From Trichormus variabilis 0441 (lineage in GTDB: Bacteria; Cyanobacteriota; Cyanobacteriia; Cyanobacteriales; Nostocaceae), in the NCBI RefSeq assembly GCF_009856605.1, contig NZ_CP047242.1:5894501-5958500 (forward strand): a stretch of 64,000 nucleotides of DNA, in the 5' to 3' direction. Under the pieces are notes generated by a model, which saw nothing but the letters and a program-made list of their open reading frames with translations, was not told the origin of the DNA and did no database searches. Below are positions 18,360 to 28,458 of this stretch, one piece after another. How positions within the stretch are numbered: the stretch's first letter is position 1; each line of letters begins with the position of its first letter. The position numbers and the translations under genes are program-made.

Positions 18360-18800
18360 TCAAGAACTAAATTTAGACATATTAACGTTTTCGTTCAGTC
18401 CGCGAATCAGACGAGATAGTTCACGAATAATATTTACGGCGATTTCGGGAGTCTCTTCAATGGCATCATATAGTTGCTCTTGGGTTAATTCCAAAAATTC
18501 GCAAGGTTCTATGGTCGTTACAGAGGCGGAACGGGGTTGAGTGTCAAATACTGCCATTTCCCCAAAGTATTTTCCCTGGTCTACTTCTGCTAGTTGTTTA
18601 TCGCCAATATGAACTTTGACTCTACCAGACACAATAATATATAGCGATCGCCCCTCTTCCCCTTGTCTAAAAATTGTATGATTGGCGGGAAATTGCAATT
18701 CGTGCATTACTGAGGTTAGCCGCACAATAAAGTCATCCCGCAATTCTTTAAAAATCGGGACTCGTCGCACAAATAATAAACGGTCAACGCTACTAAGCAT
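18360..18800 (-). CDS. Single-domain cyclic-nucleotide-binding protein
   Basis: A 146-residue protein consisting of one cNMP-binding domain and no DNA-binding or enzymatic domain. The phosphate-binding cassette reads F-G-E-M-A-V-F-D-T-Q-P-R-S-A-S-V, with the Glu and Arg that hold the cyclic phosphate both present, so it should bind cAMP or cGMP. The C-terminal helix contains I-R-E-L-S-R-L-I-R-G-L, like the dimer helix of Crp, but the chain stops before an HTH. It may be a cAMP sensor acting on a protein partner. It is single, followed downstream by an AT-rich gap and the toxin gene. Confidence 0.85.
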   Translation of the reverse strand: MLSSVDRLLFVRRVPIFKELRDDFIVRLTSVMHELQFPANHTIFRQGEEGRSLYIIVSGRVKVHIGDKQLAEVDQGKYFGEMAVFDTQPRSASVTTIEPCEFLELTQEQLYDAIEETPEIAVNIIRELSRLIRGLNENVNMSKFSS

Positions 18801-19274
18801 AGTTAATGGTCATTGGTCAGTTGTCAGTTGTCGTTTGTATGCAATATACTTTGACCTCTCTCCAAACCTCTCTCCTACAAGGCTACTGTGTATACACAAG
18901 TCTGATCAACCTTGCCCCATAACGTTTTGATCCCCCTAAATCCCCCTTTTTAAGGGGGACTTTGATTCTTGTTCCCCCTTTTTTAAGGGGAGCCAGCGCG
19001 GTCTTGGGGTCTCCCCAAGTGGAGCGACTGGCGTGGGCTAGGGGGGATCAAACCACATTTTGTACCCAGCACAAAGATGTGTGTACACCTTGGACTCAAC
19101 TGCAAACCTTTATAGTCAATAGTTTTCTCCTACCCCCTCCTGCCTAAGCCAGTATAAGCTAAAGATTAATTTAAGCCAGCAGCATAATTACCAGGGAAAT
19201 TCATAATAAAGAGGAAGGTAAAGGAAAAAGTCCTGATTACCTATGCCCAGAGTATTTAATTTAGCTGCCCAAGA
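18801..19274. other. Intergenic region with repeats, no gene
   Basis: 474 bp that hold a short heptamer run (TCAGTTG/TCATTGG, 18808-18835) and a hairpin-rich mobile-looking element (18926-19052). After that comes an AT-rich stretch that probably contains the promoter of the UPF0182 gene. No open frame here has supportable coding character. Confidence 0.6.
18926..19052. repeat. MITE-like element with inverted ends
   Basis: The left end TTTGATCCCCCTAAATCCCCC and the right end GGGCTAGGGGGGATCAAA are near-inverse. Inside is a GCCAGCGCG...CGACTGGC core (18992-19032) related to the core of the inverted pair at 775-866. No coding capacity. Confidence 0.6.
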
Positions 19275-22265
19275 ATGTTTTGGAAATGGTGCTTTCGACT
19301 CTCAATAGTCTTTGTAGGACTTTGGCTACTCTTGGATTTGAGTTCCCGCTTGGGGGCAGAGATTTTTTGGTTTCAAGAGGTTGGCTATCTGCAAGTATTT
19401 CTCCTGCGGCTGGCGAGTCGTGGGGCTTTATGGGTGGTTGCTGTGGGTGTAACTGCTGTCTATCTGTGGGGAAATTTAACTTTGGCGCAACGGCTAAAGT
19501 ATCCCCGGTCTTTGAAGATTGCGGAGGTTAGGCGAGAAGAAGCAGAGTTGAGTGTGGGTCTGAAAAACTTTCTCAGTCCTCAATATTCTCTGTTAAATGC
19601 GCCTAAAATTCATGATGCTGGCCACTTAAAACCTTTCAGATTGCGTTGGCTGCTACCCTTGACTGTGGTCTTCAGCTTATTGGCAGGGTTAATTTTAGTT
19701 CACTATGGAAAAATAGCTCTTGCTTACTGGTATCCAGCTTTTAACAAGAATAGTTTACCGATAATTACTCCATTTCGTTTAGAAACTATCTGGGAACTGG
19801 GCAGGCAGGTTTTTTCCCAAGTTTTATATCTGGGTCTCATTGTCGGCGTAGCGATCGCTATTCTTATTTACTCACAATTTTTCCTCAGGGCGATCGCTGT
19901 TATTCTCAGTGTTGTGTTTGGGACAATTCTTTTTCACAACTGGGCTAAGGTTTTACAGTATTTCTCCCCTACACCCTTCAACAGCACTGACCCTTTATTT
20001 GGGAAAGATATCAGCTTTTATATATTTTCCCTGCCATTGTGGGAATTGCTAGAACTGTGGTTAATGGGGATGTTTTTGTATGGCTTTATTGCTGTAACTC
20101 TTACCTATCTCCTCTCAGCTGACAGTCTCAGTCAAGGAATTTTCCCTGGTTTTTCACCCCAACAGCAACGCCATCTCTACGGTATGGCTGGCTTATTAAT
20201 GTTGATGGTGGCTTTCAGTTATTGGCTGAGTCGTTATGAGTTGGTTTATTCGCCTCGCGGGGTGAGTTATGGCGCTAGTTACACGGATGTGGTCGTACAG
20301 TTACCCATTTATAACATCTTGTGTGTTCTGGGATTAGCGATCGCATTTTACCTGTTGTGGCGGACAATTTTCTGGCGCGCTAAATCTCAGTATCGCCAAT
20401 TTGTCTTTTACGGATTGGGTGTTTATTTGTTTGTGGTCGTAGCGGCTGGGTCTGTTTTACCTACAGTAGTCCAGTATTTGATTGTTCAACCTAACGAATT
20501 ACAACGGGAACAACCATACATTCAACGTACAATTGCCTTGACTAGGCAAGCATTTAGTTTAGAAACAATTGATGCTAGAACTTTTAACCCCCAAGGAAAT
20601 TTAACTACAGCCGCTATCCAAGCTAATGATTTGACGATTCGTAACATTCGTCTGTGGGATAAGCGACCACTGTTAGAAACTAACCGCCAACTGCAACAAT
20701 TCCGCCCTTACTATCGCTTCCCTGACGCAGATATCGACCGCTACACCTTAGAAGCGGAAGCAGCCGCAAATAGACCAGTAAACCCTAACCAGTTGCCAGC
20801 ACCAACAGAACGACGACAGGTATTAATTGCACCCAGGGAACTAGATTACAGTGCAGTCCCAGAGCAGGCGCAAACATGGATCAACCAGCATTTAATTTAT
20901 ACTCACGGTTACGGGTTTACCATGAGTCCGGTCAATACGGCTGGGCCTGGTGGACTACCAGAATATTTTGTCAAAGATATTGCTGGAAGTAACGAAGGCG
21001 CACTTTCTACTTCCAGTGAAGCAGTTCGTGACAGCATTCCTATTGGGCAACCCCGACTTTATTACGGTGAAATTACCAATACTTATGTAATGACTGGTAC
21101 AAAGGTGAGGGAGTTAGACTATCCCAGTGGTAGTGATAATGCGTACAATGCTTATGATGGTTTGGGTGGTGTCATTATAGGCAATGGTTGGCGACGGGGA
21201 CTATTTGCCATGTATTTAAAAGATTGGCAAATGTTGTTTACGCAGGACTTTTTACCAGAGACAAAGGTATTATTTCGCCGGGATGTCAAGCAGAGAATTC
21301 AGGCGATCGCACCTTTTTTAAAATTTGATAGTGACCCCTATTTAGTTGCGGCTGATGGTAGTCCAGCATTTCCAGGGCAGAATAATTACTTGTATTGGAT
21401 TGTCGATGCTTACACGACGAGCGATCGCTATCCCTACTCAGACCCCGATAATAATGGCATAAATTACATTCGTAACTCTGTCAAAGTAGTTATTGATGCT
21501 TACAACGGCAGTGTAAAATTTTACATTGCAGATGCGACAGATCCCATCATTGCTACTTGGTCAGCTATATTTCCCCAGATGTTTCAGCCATTGAGTGATA
21601 TGCCAGTTACTCTCCGCAGCCATATCCGCTATCCATTAGATTACTTTGGCATCCAATCAGAGCGGTTAATGACCTATCACATGACTGACACCCAAGTATT
21701 TTACAACCGAGAAGACCAATGGCAAATCCCCAATGAAATTTATGGCAGTGAAAGCCGTCCAGTAGAACCTTATTATTTGATTACTAGTTTACCTACCGTC
21801 CCCTTTGAAGAATTTCTTCTCCTGCTACCTTATACCCCCAAACAACGGACTAACTTAATTGCTTGGTTAGCCGCGCGATCTGATGGTGAGAACTACGGTA
21901 AATTGTTACTGTATAACTTTCCTAAGGAACGGCTTGTATTCGGGCCAGAGCAAATAGAAGCACGTATTAACCAAGACCCAGTAATTTCCCAGCAAATTTC
22001 CTTATGGAATCGTCAGGGTTCGAGGGCAATTCAGGGGAATTTGTTAGTAATTCCCATCGAACAATCTCTGTTATATGTGGAGCCAATTTACCTGGAAGCA
22101 ACACAAAATAGCTTACCAACTCTCGTGCGGGTAGTCGTAGCTTACGAAAACCGTATTGTCATGGCACAGACCTTGGAACAAGCTTTACAGGCTATCTTTC
22201 AGCCAGAAGTCACACCAGCACCAGCAATTATTCGTCCTTTCGAGGAAGTTACTCCACCAGGTTAA
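19275..22265 (+). CDS. UPF0182 family large membrane protein
   Basis: A 996-residue protein of the uncharacterised UPF0182 family, of normal length for the family. The first about 400 residues contain roughly seven membrane spans separated by short loops (for example at about 8-28, 50-66, 130-150, 180-225, 250-280, 300-320, 340-395). The rest is a large soluble domain, rich in Tyr and Asp, with conserved blocks such as [15 protein letters not shown] and Y-V-E-P-I-Y-L. By topology the soluble part should face the periplasm. The function is unknown. The gene stands alone on this strand after a repeat-filled gap. Confidence 0.9.
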
Positions 22266-22441
22266 GTTGATTTTTCAAAATGCCAATTCTAAAGAAAACC
22301 TTAAGTATATGTACTCATATATCTTTTGAGAGAAGTTAAAGAATATTAACTTTTGTAAAAATCAAATGATTAGCCTCTTTCTACCTAAATCTACAAAATC
22401 AGCTCTTTAGAGTCTTCATGCTCATGCAAGGCAAATTTTTT

Positions 22442-22666
22442 ATGTCACAGGAAGAAAAGGAGAAGCTATTTCACACCCAGTTAGTCAAGTACGGTGTGAG
22501 ATATGAAAAAGCGGCAAGAGTGGCGAGCATTTTAGCTTCTGGGAAATCTGAGGAAGTTTTTTCCGAAGAAGAAAAACAACTCGTAACCGAAGTGTGTCAA
22601 CAGTGGCTAATAGGACACAAACGCCATAAGCAGATCGTTTCTTCATTGACAAGAATCAAAAGTTAG
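22442..22666 (+). CDS. Small hydrophilic protein, unknown function
   Basis: A 74-residue charged, probably helical protein (M-S-Q-E-E-K-E-K-L-F-H-T). It contains Y-G-V-R-Y-E-K-A-A-R-V-A-S-I-L and ends in basic residues. I chose the ATG at 22442 because the soluble Ser-Gln-Glu start looks natural. Two ATGs at 22418 and 22424 would add 8 or 6 residues. The segment around residues 18-30 could be a short helix-turn-helix, but no family was recognised. Coding character is plausible from the even, charged composition. Confidence 0.6.
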   Translation: MSQEEKEKLFHTQLVKYGVRYEKAARVASILASGKSEEVFSEEEKQLVTEVCQQWLIGHKRHKQIVSSLTRIKS

Positions 22667-22895
22667 TTATCGAACAATTAGGTTTAAAACCCCGGACTTC
22701 CAGAATCTGATAGAGAATATTGGACTGCCTTACCAACTTGGTAGCTCCGCCACCTTCAAGATGTGGGAGTGTCAAGAGCTGCACAGTTAGAAACGTGACA
22801 CAATTAAAAATATGCTGCACCTTATTATTGGGCGGCTTTTACGATGCAGGGGGAGTGGAGGTGATAACTTGGGAACGGGGAAACAGTGTGGAGGC

Positions 22896-22939
22896 TGTTG
22901 ACTGTTGACCGTTGACTACTGACTAATGACTAATGACTA
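22896..22939. repeat. TTGACTR/TGACTAA heptamer array overlapping a start codon
   Basis: Tandem heptamers run directly into the aminotransferase gene. The ATG at 22933 is itself part of a TAATGAC unit. Confidence 0.8.
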
Positions 22940-24108
22940 ACTTCACTTCTCGGATGCAGGCGGTACAGTCGCCGATTATTCCTGTGGTTGGGGAATTAAT
23001 TCAAAATTCGCCAGGGACTATTTCTTTGGGACAGGGTGTGGTTTCTTATAGTCCGCCACCAGAAGCTATTGAGCTTTTGCCGAAATTTTTGGCTGACCCT
23101 GCTAATAATTTATATAAAGCTGTGGAGGGTATTCCTCCTTTGTTGAATGCGTTGACAGACAAATTGTCTACGTTCAACAAGATGGAAATCACGACAGATA
23201 ACTGTATTGTGGTGACGGCGGGAAGCAATATGGCGTTTATGAACGCTATTTTGGCGATTACTTCTCCTGGTGATGAAATTATTCTCAATACGCCTTACTA
23301 CTTCAACCACGAAATGGCGATCGCAATGGCTGGTTGTCGTGCAGTGTTGGTGGAAACCGATGAAAATTACCAACTGCGTCCAGAGGCGATCGCTCAAGCT
23401 ATTACCCCAAAAACCCGCGCGGTGGTCACAATCTCCCCCAATAATCCGACAGGTGTTGTCTATTGTGAAGATTTATTACGTAATGTAAACCAAATTTGCG
23501 CTAATTGTGGCATCTATCACATTAGTGATGAGGCTTATGAATACTTTACTTACGATGGTGTAAAGCACGTTTCTCCAGCCTCATTTGCTGGGAGTAGTGA
23601 GTATACAATTTCCCTTTATAGTCTTTCTAAAGCTTACGGGTTTGCCAGTTGGCGAATTGGCTATATGGTGATTCCCAAACATCTGCTTGTCGCCATTAAA
23701 AAAGTCCAAGATACGATTTTGATTTGTCCGCCTGTGGTTTCTCAGTATGCAGCTTTGGGAGCATTGCAAGCAAAACCAGAATATTTACAAGATCATATTC
23801 AGGCGATCGCTCAAGTGAGGAAAATAGTATTCGACTACCTCAACCAACTCCAAGGCTTATGTACTATTACTCCCGCCGATGGTGCTTTCTATGTTTTCCT
23901 GAAAGTGCACACTCAAATAGATGCTTTTACACTAGTCAAACAACTAATTCAAGAATATAAAGTGGCTGTAATTCCCGGTACAACTTTTGGCATGGAAAGT
24001 GGTTGTTATCTGCGGGTTGCTTACGGTGCGTTGCAAAAAGATACAGTCCAAGAAGGTATTGAAAGGTTAGTACAAGGATTGAAAACAATTTTATATCCAG
24101 AAAAATGA
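22933..24108 (+). CDS. PLP-dependent class I/II aminotransferase
   Basis: A 391-residue fold-type I aminotransferase of the aspartate aminotransferase superfamily, likely a cytosolic amino-acid transaminase. The PLP residues are all present: N171 in S-P-N-N-P-T-G, D199 and Y202 in S-D-E-A-Y-E, K233 (Schiff base) in S-L-S-K-A-Y-G, and R241 nearby. The substrate cannot be read from the sequence. The first ATG lies inside the heptamer array upstream. The alternative M8 (M-Q-A-V-Q-S-P-I) would still keep the conserved core. The gene is single. Confidence 0.92.
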   Translation: MTNFTSRMQAVQSPIIPVVGELIQNSPGTISLGQGVVSYSPPPEAIELLPKFLADPANNLYKAVEGIPPLLNALTDKLSTFNKMEITTDNCIVVTAGSNMAFMNAILAITSPGDEIILNTPYYFNHEMAIAMAGCRAVLVETDENYQLRPEAIAQAITPKTRAVVTISPNNPTGVVYCEDLLRNVNQICANCGIYHISDEAYEYFTYDGVKHVSPASFAGSSEYTISLYSLSKAYGFASWRIGYMVIPKHLLVAIKKVQDTILICPPVVSQYAALGALQAKPEYLQDHIQAIAQVRKIVFDYLNQLQGLCTITPADGAFYVFLKVHTQIDAFTLVKQLIQEYKVAVIPGTTFGMESGCYLRVAYGALQKDTVQEGIERLVQGLKTILYPEK

Positions 24109-24413
24109 GATAATAATTTTTAGAATCCATCAATCAGCAGTCAGAATCAATAAGACTTTGATATTACAGCTTATACCGTTTCTTGATGTAGCTTGCCTAG
24201 CGTAGCCATAGATGCACTTTATTCTGTACTGTAGAGACGTTGCATGCAACGTCTCTACATCATTTATTTGAGGCAGCTTCATATTAATTTGGTATTAGTG
24301 CTTTGAATAAAATTAAAGCTACTATGATTTGCTAATTTTTCAGTCATGATAAATTTGCACTACTGATTTTTGATTTTTTGCCAATAAATTGGGTATTTAA
24401 TATTAAGTTTGTT
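24109..24413. other. Intergenic region with a perfect palindrome
   Basis: 305 bp without a gene. It contains the 30-bp palindrome listed separately and an AT-rich stretch before the YjbQ gene that probably holds its promoter. Confidence 0.6.
24230..24259. repeat. 30-bp perfect palindrome
   Basis: The half-site is TGTAGAGACGTTGCA, followed directly by its exact reverse complement, with no loop. The outer part (TGTAGAGACG) also occurs in the inverted pair at 775-866 and 2369-2473, where TGTAGAGACGCG is found, so it belongs to a repeat family. Confidence 0.75.
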
Positions 24414-24851
24414 ATGTCCATATTCAATAAAATCATCGAAATAGAAACAGAACCAGGAATTAATATTTACAACATCACAAACTATCTCAAGGATTTTTTA
24501 GCTACTACTGCCATTCAAAATGGGCAAATTTTAGTATTTTCACAACATACAACTACAGCTTTAGCTATTAATGAAGATGAAGTGAGATTATTAGAAGATA
24601 TAAAAGTATTCTTGCGAAAAATAGCACCTGAATCAGAACGTTACCTGCACAATGATTTACATTTAAGAGTTGTGCCAGAAGATGAACCAATGAATGCTCA
24701 TTCTCATTTGATGGCAATGATGTTAACAACTAGCGAAGTTGTCCCCGTAATAGAGGGAAAATTAGCTTTAGGAACTTGGCAATCTGTATTGTTTTTCGAT
24801 TTAGATGGCCCCCGTAAAAGAAATGTGTTGCTACAAATTTCTGGGGAATAA
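24414..24851 (+). CDS. YjbQ / UPF0047 family protein
   Basis: A 145-residue protein of the YjbQ (UPF0047) family. Members have been linked to a weak thiamin-phosphate-synthase activity, with the real role unsettled. Family marks are F-S-Q-H-T-T-T-A-L-A-I-N-E-D-E, the H-N-D-L-H...H-S-H-L segment with its conserved His cluster, and the end L-F-F-D-L-D-G-P-R-K-R. The ATG at 24414 fits the family start. A TTG at 24378 would add 12 residues of unlikely sequence. It is probably a trimer in the cytosol. Confidence 0.9.
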   Translation: MSIFNKIIEIETEPGINIYNITNYLKDFLATTAIQNGQILVFSQHTTTALAINEDEVRLLEDIKVFLRKIAPESERYLHNDLHLRVVPEDEPMNAHSHLMAMMLTTSEVVPVIEGKLALGTWQSVLFFDLDGPRKRNVLLQISGE

Positions 24852-24901
24852 CTCCACGGACAAATCATTTAATACATGGGTGAGAAATATACAAAAAAAA
24901 T

Positions 24902-24915
24902 AGTACTTAAGTACT
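24902..24915. promoter_or_regulatory. 14-bp palindrome upstream of glpX
   Basis: AGTACTTAAGTACT is a perfect palindrome 161 bp before the glpX start. It does not match the NtcA consensus GTA-N8-TAC, because its spacer is 6 bases. It could be an operator of another regulator or a chance feature. Confidence 0.35.
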
Positions 24916-25076
24916 GTTTTTAGGGCTGTTGGTGTGGAAATACATGACTTAGCAGCAAAACTTAACACAGATGCAAGTAGATACTATTTTCCACAGGTAT
25001 CCGCCCTTTGGTAGACTTGAAAACTGAAATGGCTAGAAAAAACGACGGAAAGTCAAGCAGTTGAGAGGGCGACTTT

Positions 25077-26114
25077 GTGGAAAATACACTTGGATTAGAG
25101 ATTATTGAGGTAGTTGAGCAAGCCGCGATCGCATCCGCAAAGTGGATGGGTAAAGGCGAAAAGAATACTGCTGACCAAGTAGCAGTAGAAGCAATGCGGG
25201 AGCGCATGAACAAAATTTATATGCGCGGTCGCATCGTAATTGGGGAAGGGGAACGGGACGACGCGCCCATGTTGTATATCGGCGAAGAAGTTGGTATCTG
25301 TACCCAACCAAATGCTGACCAATTATGTAACCCCGATGAATTAGTAGAAATTGACATCGCTGTTGACCCCTGCGAAGGTACAAACCTCGTAGCTTATGGT
25401 CAACCCGGCTCAATGGCGGTTCTGGCTATTTCTGAGAAAGGTGGATTATTCGCTGCGCCTGACTTCTACATGAAGAAATTAGCAGCGCCTCCAGCAGCTA
25501 AAGGCAAAGTAGACATTAACAAGTCAGCTACGGAAAACCTCAAGATTCTTTCTGAGTGTCTAGACCGTGCTATTGACGAACTTGTAGTAGTCGTCATGAA
25601 ACGCGATCGCCACCAGGGTTTAATCAAAGAAATCCGCGACGCAGGTGCAAGAGTACAGCTGATTTCTGACGGTGACGTAGGCGCAGCAATATCTTGTGGA
25701 TTTGCTGGTACTAACATCCATGCACTCATGGGTATCGGTGCTGCACCTGAAGGTGTCATTTCCGCAGCTGCTATGCGTGCTTTGGGCGGACACTTCCAAG
25801 GTCAATTGATCTACGATCCAGAAGTAGTAAAAACAGGCTTGATTGGGGAAAGCAAGGAAGCCAACCTTGAGCGTTTAAGCTCTATGGGTATCAATGACCC
25901 TGATAAGGTTTACGACGCTCATGAACTCGCATCCGGAGAAACAGTTCTCTTCGCAGCTTGCGGTATCACCTCTGGTAATCTCATGCAAGGTGTACGCTTC
26001 TTCCACGGCGGTGCTAGAACTCAAAGTTTGGTTATTTCCAGCCAGTCACAAACTGCTCGTTTTGTGGACACAATTCACATGGCTGGACAGCCCAAGACTG
26101 TGCAACTGCACTAG
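25077..26114 (+). CDS. glpX: Class II fructose-1,6-bisphosphatase / sedoheptulose-1,7-bisphosphatase
   Basis: A bifunctional Calvin-cycle phosphatase that hydrolyses FBP and SBP. The 345-residue protein starts at GTG and has the GlpX-type metal-binding sites: G-E-G-E-R-D-D-A near residue 55, and V-D-P-C-E-G-T-N at about 100, which holds the catalytic Asp/Glu cluster. Further on come I-S-D-G-D-V-G-A and G-G-H-F-Q-G-Q-L. Length is standard. In cyanobacteria this enzyme replaces separate FBPase and SBPase, is needed for autotrophic growth, and in some strains is redox- or AMP-controlled. hemA follows on the same strand after a repeat-rich 228 bp. Confidence 0.96.
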   Translation: MENTLGLEIIEVVEQAAIASAKWMGKGEKNTADQVAVEAMRERMNKIYMRGRIVIGEGERDDAPMLYIGEEVGICTQPNADQLCNPDELVEIDIAVDPCEGTNLVAYGQPGSMAVLAISEKGGLFAAPDFYMKKLAAPPAAKGKVDINKSATENLKILSECLDRAIDELVVVVMKRDRHQGLIKEIRDAGARVQLISDGDVGAAISCGFAGTNIHALMGIGAAPEGVISAAAMRALGGHFQGQLIYDPEVVKTGLIGESKEANLERLSSMGINDPDKVYDAHELASGETVLFAACGITSGNLMQGVRFFHGGARTQSLVISSQSQTARFVDTIHMAGQPKTVQLH

Positions 26115-26126
26115 TAATTAGGGAAC

Positions 26127-26325
26127 GGGGATTAGGGACTGGGGAGCAGGGGAAGCAGGGGGAGCAGGGGAAGCAGGGGGAGCAGGGGGAGCAGGGGGAG
26201 CAGGGGGGAAATTTCATCCCCAGTACCCAATCCCCATTACCCAATCCCCAGTACCCAATCCCCAATCCCCAATCCCCAATCCCCAGTACCCAATCCCCAA
26301 TCCCCAATCATTAAATAACCCATTA
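26127..26325. repeat. Tandem G-rich and CCCCAAT heptamer arrays between glpX and hemA
   Basis: The left part is GGGGAGCA/GGGGAAGCA-type units (26131-26203). The right part is CCCCAATCCCCAGTACCCAAT units (26215-26310). In between is the short spacer GGAAATTTC. This short tandemly repeated repetitive DNA occupies nearly the whole glpX-hemA gap. Confidence 0.9.
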
Positions 26326-26342
26326 CTAATTACCGATAAGAA

Positions 26343-27629
26343 ATGAATATTGCAGTGGTGGGGTTAAGCCATAAAACAGCCCCAGTTGAAATTCGGGAAA
26401 AGCTGAGTATTCCAGAACCACAGACAGAAAGTGCGATCGCACAACTTACCAGCTATCCTCATATTGATGAAGTCGCCATTCTCAGCACCTGTAACCGTCT
26501 AGAAATTTACATCGTTGCTGGTGAAACAGATCACGGTATTCGAGAAGTAACTCAGTTTCTTTCCGAACACAGTAAATTGCCAGTGCATTCCTTACGTCAA
26601 CACTTATTTGTGTTGCTACATGAAGACGCAGTTATGCACATCATGCGAGTGGCGGCTGGATTGGATAGCCTCGTATTAGGCGAAGGTCAAATTCTGGCTC
26701 AGGTGAAAAATACTCACAAACTGGGGCAGCAATATAACGGTATAAAAACAATTTTGAATCGATTATTTAAACAAGCACTAACAGCAGGTAAGCGAGTCCG
26801 CACGGAAACCAGCATTGGTACTGGTGCAGTTTCCATTAGTTCCGCAGCTGTGGAGTTAGCGCAGATAAAAGCCGAAAATTTAGCAGCTTGCCGAGTCACA
26901 ATTCTTGGTGCTGGTAAAATGTCACGGCTGTTAGTACAACACCTTGTTTCTAAAGGTGCTACACAAATCAGTATTGTCAATCGTTCACGAGAACGCGCCC
27001 AAGAATTAGCGAAGCAATTTTCAGAACACCCCATTCGCACTCATTTGCTTCCAGAAATGATGACAGTCATTGCTGAAAGCCATTTGGTGTTTACAAGCAC
27101 CTCTGCAACAGAGCCAATACTTGATCGGGCTAAGTTAGAAATGGTTCTAGCACCAAACCAGCCCCTCATGTTATTTGATATTTCCGTACCACGCAACGTC
27201 CATACAGACGTGAATGAACTGGCAAACGTCCAGGCTTTCAACGTGGATGATTTGAAGGCGGTGGTAGCCCAAAACTACGAAAGCCGTAGGAAGATGGCTC
27301 AAGAGGCGGAACGGCTTTTAGAAGAAGAAATTGAGGCTTTTGATATTTGGTGGCGCAGTTTAGAAACTGTGTCTACAATCAGCAGTCTGCGGAGTAAAAT
27401 CGAAACTATCCGCGAACAGGAATTAGAGAAAGCCTTATCAAGATTGGGTTCAGAGTTCGGCGACAAACATCAAGAGGTGATTGAAGCCTTAACAAGAGGT
27501 ATTGTTAATAAAATTTTACATGACCCGATGGTGCAATTGCGCGCGCAGCAAGATGTTGAAGCCAGAAGGCGTTGTATGCAAACCCTACAAATGTTGTTTA
27601 ACCTAGATGTGGGTGAGCAGTTTAGTTAA
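26343..27629 (+). CDS. hemA: Glutamyl-tRNA reductase
   Basis: First enzyme of the C5 tetrapyrrole pathway: reduces glutamyl-tRNA(Glu) to glutamate-1-semialdehyde with NADPH, leading to haem and chlorophyll. The 428-residue chain has the catalytic C50 in [10 protein letters not shown] and H99-like His in the N-terminal domain. The NADPH Rossmann motif [10 protein letters not shown] is at about residue 184, and the C-terminal dimerisation helix contains I-L-H-D-P-M-V-Q. Start and length are those of the family. It is alone on its transcript or weakly coupled to glpX. Confidence 0.97.
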   Translation: MNIAVVGLSHKTAPVEIREKLSIPEPQTESAIAQLTSYPHIDEVAILSTCNRLEIYIVAGETDHGIREVTQFLSEHSKLPVHSLRQHLFVLLHEDAVMHIMRVAAGLDSLVLGEGQILAQVKNTHKLGQQYNGIKTILNRLFKQALTAGKRVRTETSIGTGAVSISSAAVELAQIKAENLAACRVTILGAGKMSRLLVQHLVSKGATQISIVNRSRERAQELAKQFSEHPIRTHLLPEMMTVIAESHLVFTSTSATEPILDRAKLEMVLAPNQPLMLFDISVPRNVHTDVNELANVQAFNVDDLKAVVAQNYESRRKMAQEAERLLEEEIEAFDIWWRSLETVSTISSLRSKIETIREQELEKALSRLGSEFGDKHQEVIEALTRGIVNKILHDPMVQLRAQQDVEARRRCMQTLQMLFNLDVGEQFS

Positions 27630-27966
27630 TTAGGGGTATAGGGGTATAGGGGTGTAAGGGTATAGGGGAAAGAGTAAAACTAAATTCTTCCCTCACACCC
27701 TCACACCCTTCTAAATCTCCTCTGGATTTATACCGTCTACCAAATGCTGCTAAAGTATCAGGTGCTTGCTTAATATTAGGATTACCTGCAACTGGATACC
27801 AAAATAAATCTCCGGCTATAAATACATCTGGTTGTGTTGCAAATAAAATTTCTAAATTTTCTTTTATTGTTACTATCCAGCGAAATTGCTTGGTATTATC
27901 CGCCATCGGTTGTCCGTCGCTTTCGGGGTAGATGACCTCAGATGCGGTATTGGGAGTAATCACCAT
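27622..27966 (-). pseudogene. Truncated Uma2-family protein (decayed 3' end)
   Basis: The first about 75 residues match the N-terminal part of Uma2-type (PD-(D/E)XK-like) proteins: E-V-I-Y-P-E-S-D-G-Q-P-M-A, then D-V-F-I-A-G-D-L-F-W-Y-P-V and A-P-D-T-L-A-A-F-G-R. After that the family normally continues through P-K-G-D-R and the catalytic core. Here the sequence becomes R-Y-K-S-R-G-D-L-E-G, which looks like a frameshifted piece. It then runs into a CCTATACC-type repeat array and stops. The catalytic Asp/Glu/Lys residues are missing, so the gene is a remnant. A complete homologue of the same superfamily lies at 38241-38807. Confidence 0.75.
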
Positions 27967-28060
27967 AACGCTACACCTCCACTCTTGGTCTTTTTCATAG
28001 TTTAGTTGGTGGAGATGGTACTTTTCTCATTATTAATGGTATTTTTGTACTATAAATAAA

Positions 28061-28103
28061 TGAGCGATCGCCACACGATATTATCATCTATGGCGATCGC
28101 TCA
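28061..28103 (-). terminator. HIP1-containing hairpin, probable terminator
   Basis: A perfect 13-bp stem TGAGCGATCGCCA/TGGCGATCGCTCA with a 17-base loop, 18 bp past the stop of the small HTH gene. On the minus strand it is followed by TTTATTTATAG, a T-rich tail. Each arm is a HIP1 octamer. Confidence 0.6.
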
Positions 28104-28121
28104 AACTTATTGCCTAAAAAC

Positions 28122-28337
28122 TCACAAATACCGTGTTCTAGCTCGGTAATCTAATAGCGCACCCTGACTAACTACTGTGCGTCCATTGCTTTTGTGAGTG
28201 GGGATTTGTCCTTTTTGCAGAGCCATATACAGAGAACTTTGATCCATTCCTAAGAATCGAGCGGCTTGGACAAGCGAAGTACCTTGTCTAGCCATACTGC
28301 GATTCCTTCTTTTCCGGCGTGACAGAAATCTCAACAT
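28122..28337 (-). CDS. Small helix-turn-helix protein
   Basis: A 71-residue basic protein. Residues about 21-60 look like an excisionase/MerR-type winged HTH: S-L-V-Q-A-A-R-F-L-G-M-D-Q-S-S-L-Y-M-A-L-Q-K-G, then I-P-T-H and N-G-R-T-V-V-S. It probably binds DNA. The first 14 residues (M-L-R-F-L-S-R-R-K-R-R-N-R-S) are Arg-rich. The internal Met (M-A-R-Q-G-T-S) may be the true start, giving 57 residues. The target is unknown. It is divergent from the ArsR-fold gene, from which it is separated by a palindrome-containing region. Confidence 0.65.
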   Translation of the reverse strand: MLRFLSRRKRRNRSMARQGTSLVQAARFLGMDQSSLYMALQKGQIPTHKSNGRTVVSQGALLDYRARTRYL

Positions 28338-28458
28338 AGCAAAATGTAAAGAACAACTTAAGAAAACTCAACTTTTTGCAGAACGAATCGCAAAATTAAC
28401 ATTAATTCAAAAATCACCAAAGCAGAGCTTGCGCTGCATCAGACGAGGGCAGCATCAG

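Noticed and set aside
22720..22908. 62-codon frame before the aminotransferase
   Set aside because: Cys-rich odd composition and end in a heptamer array. No family resemblance.
24902..24915. NtcA site upstream of glpX
   Set aside because: The palindrome GTA-N6-TAC has the wrong spacing for GTA-N8-TAC.
26127..26325. CRISPR-like array of repeats between glpX and hemA
   Set aside because: Units are 7-9 bp with no spacers of uniform length, so this is short tandem repeat DNA, not CRISPR.
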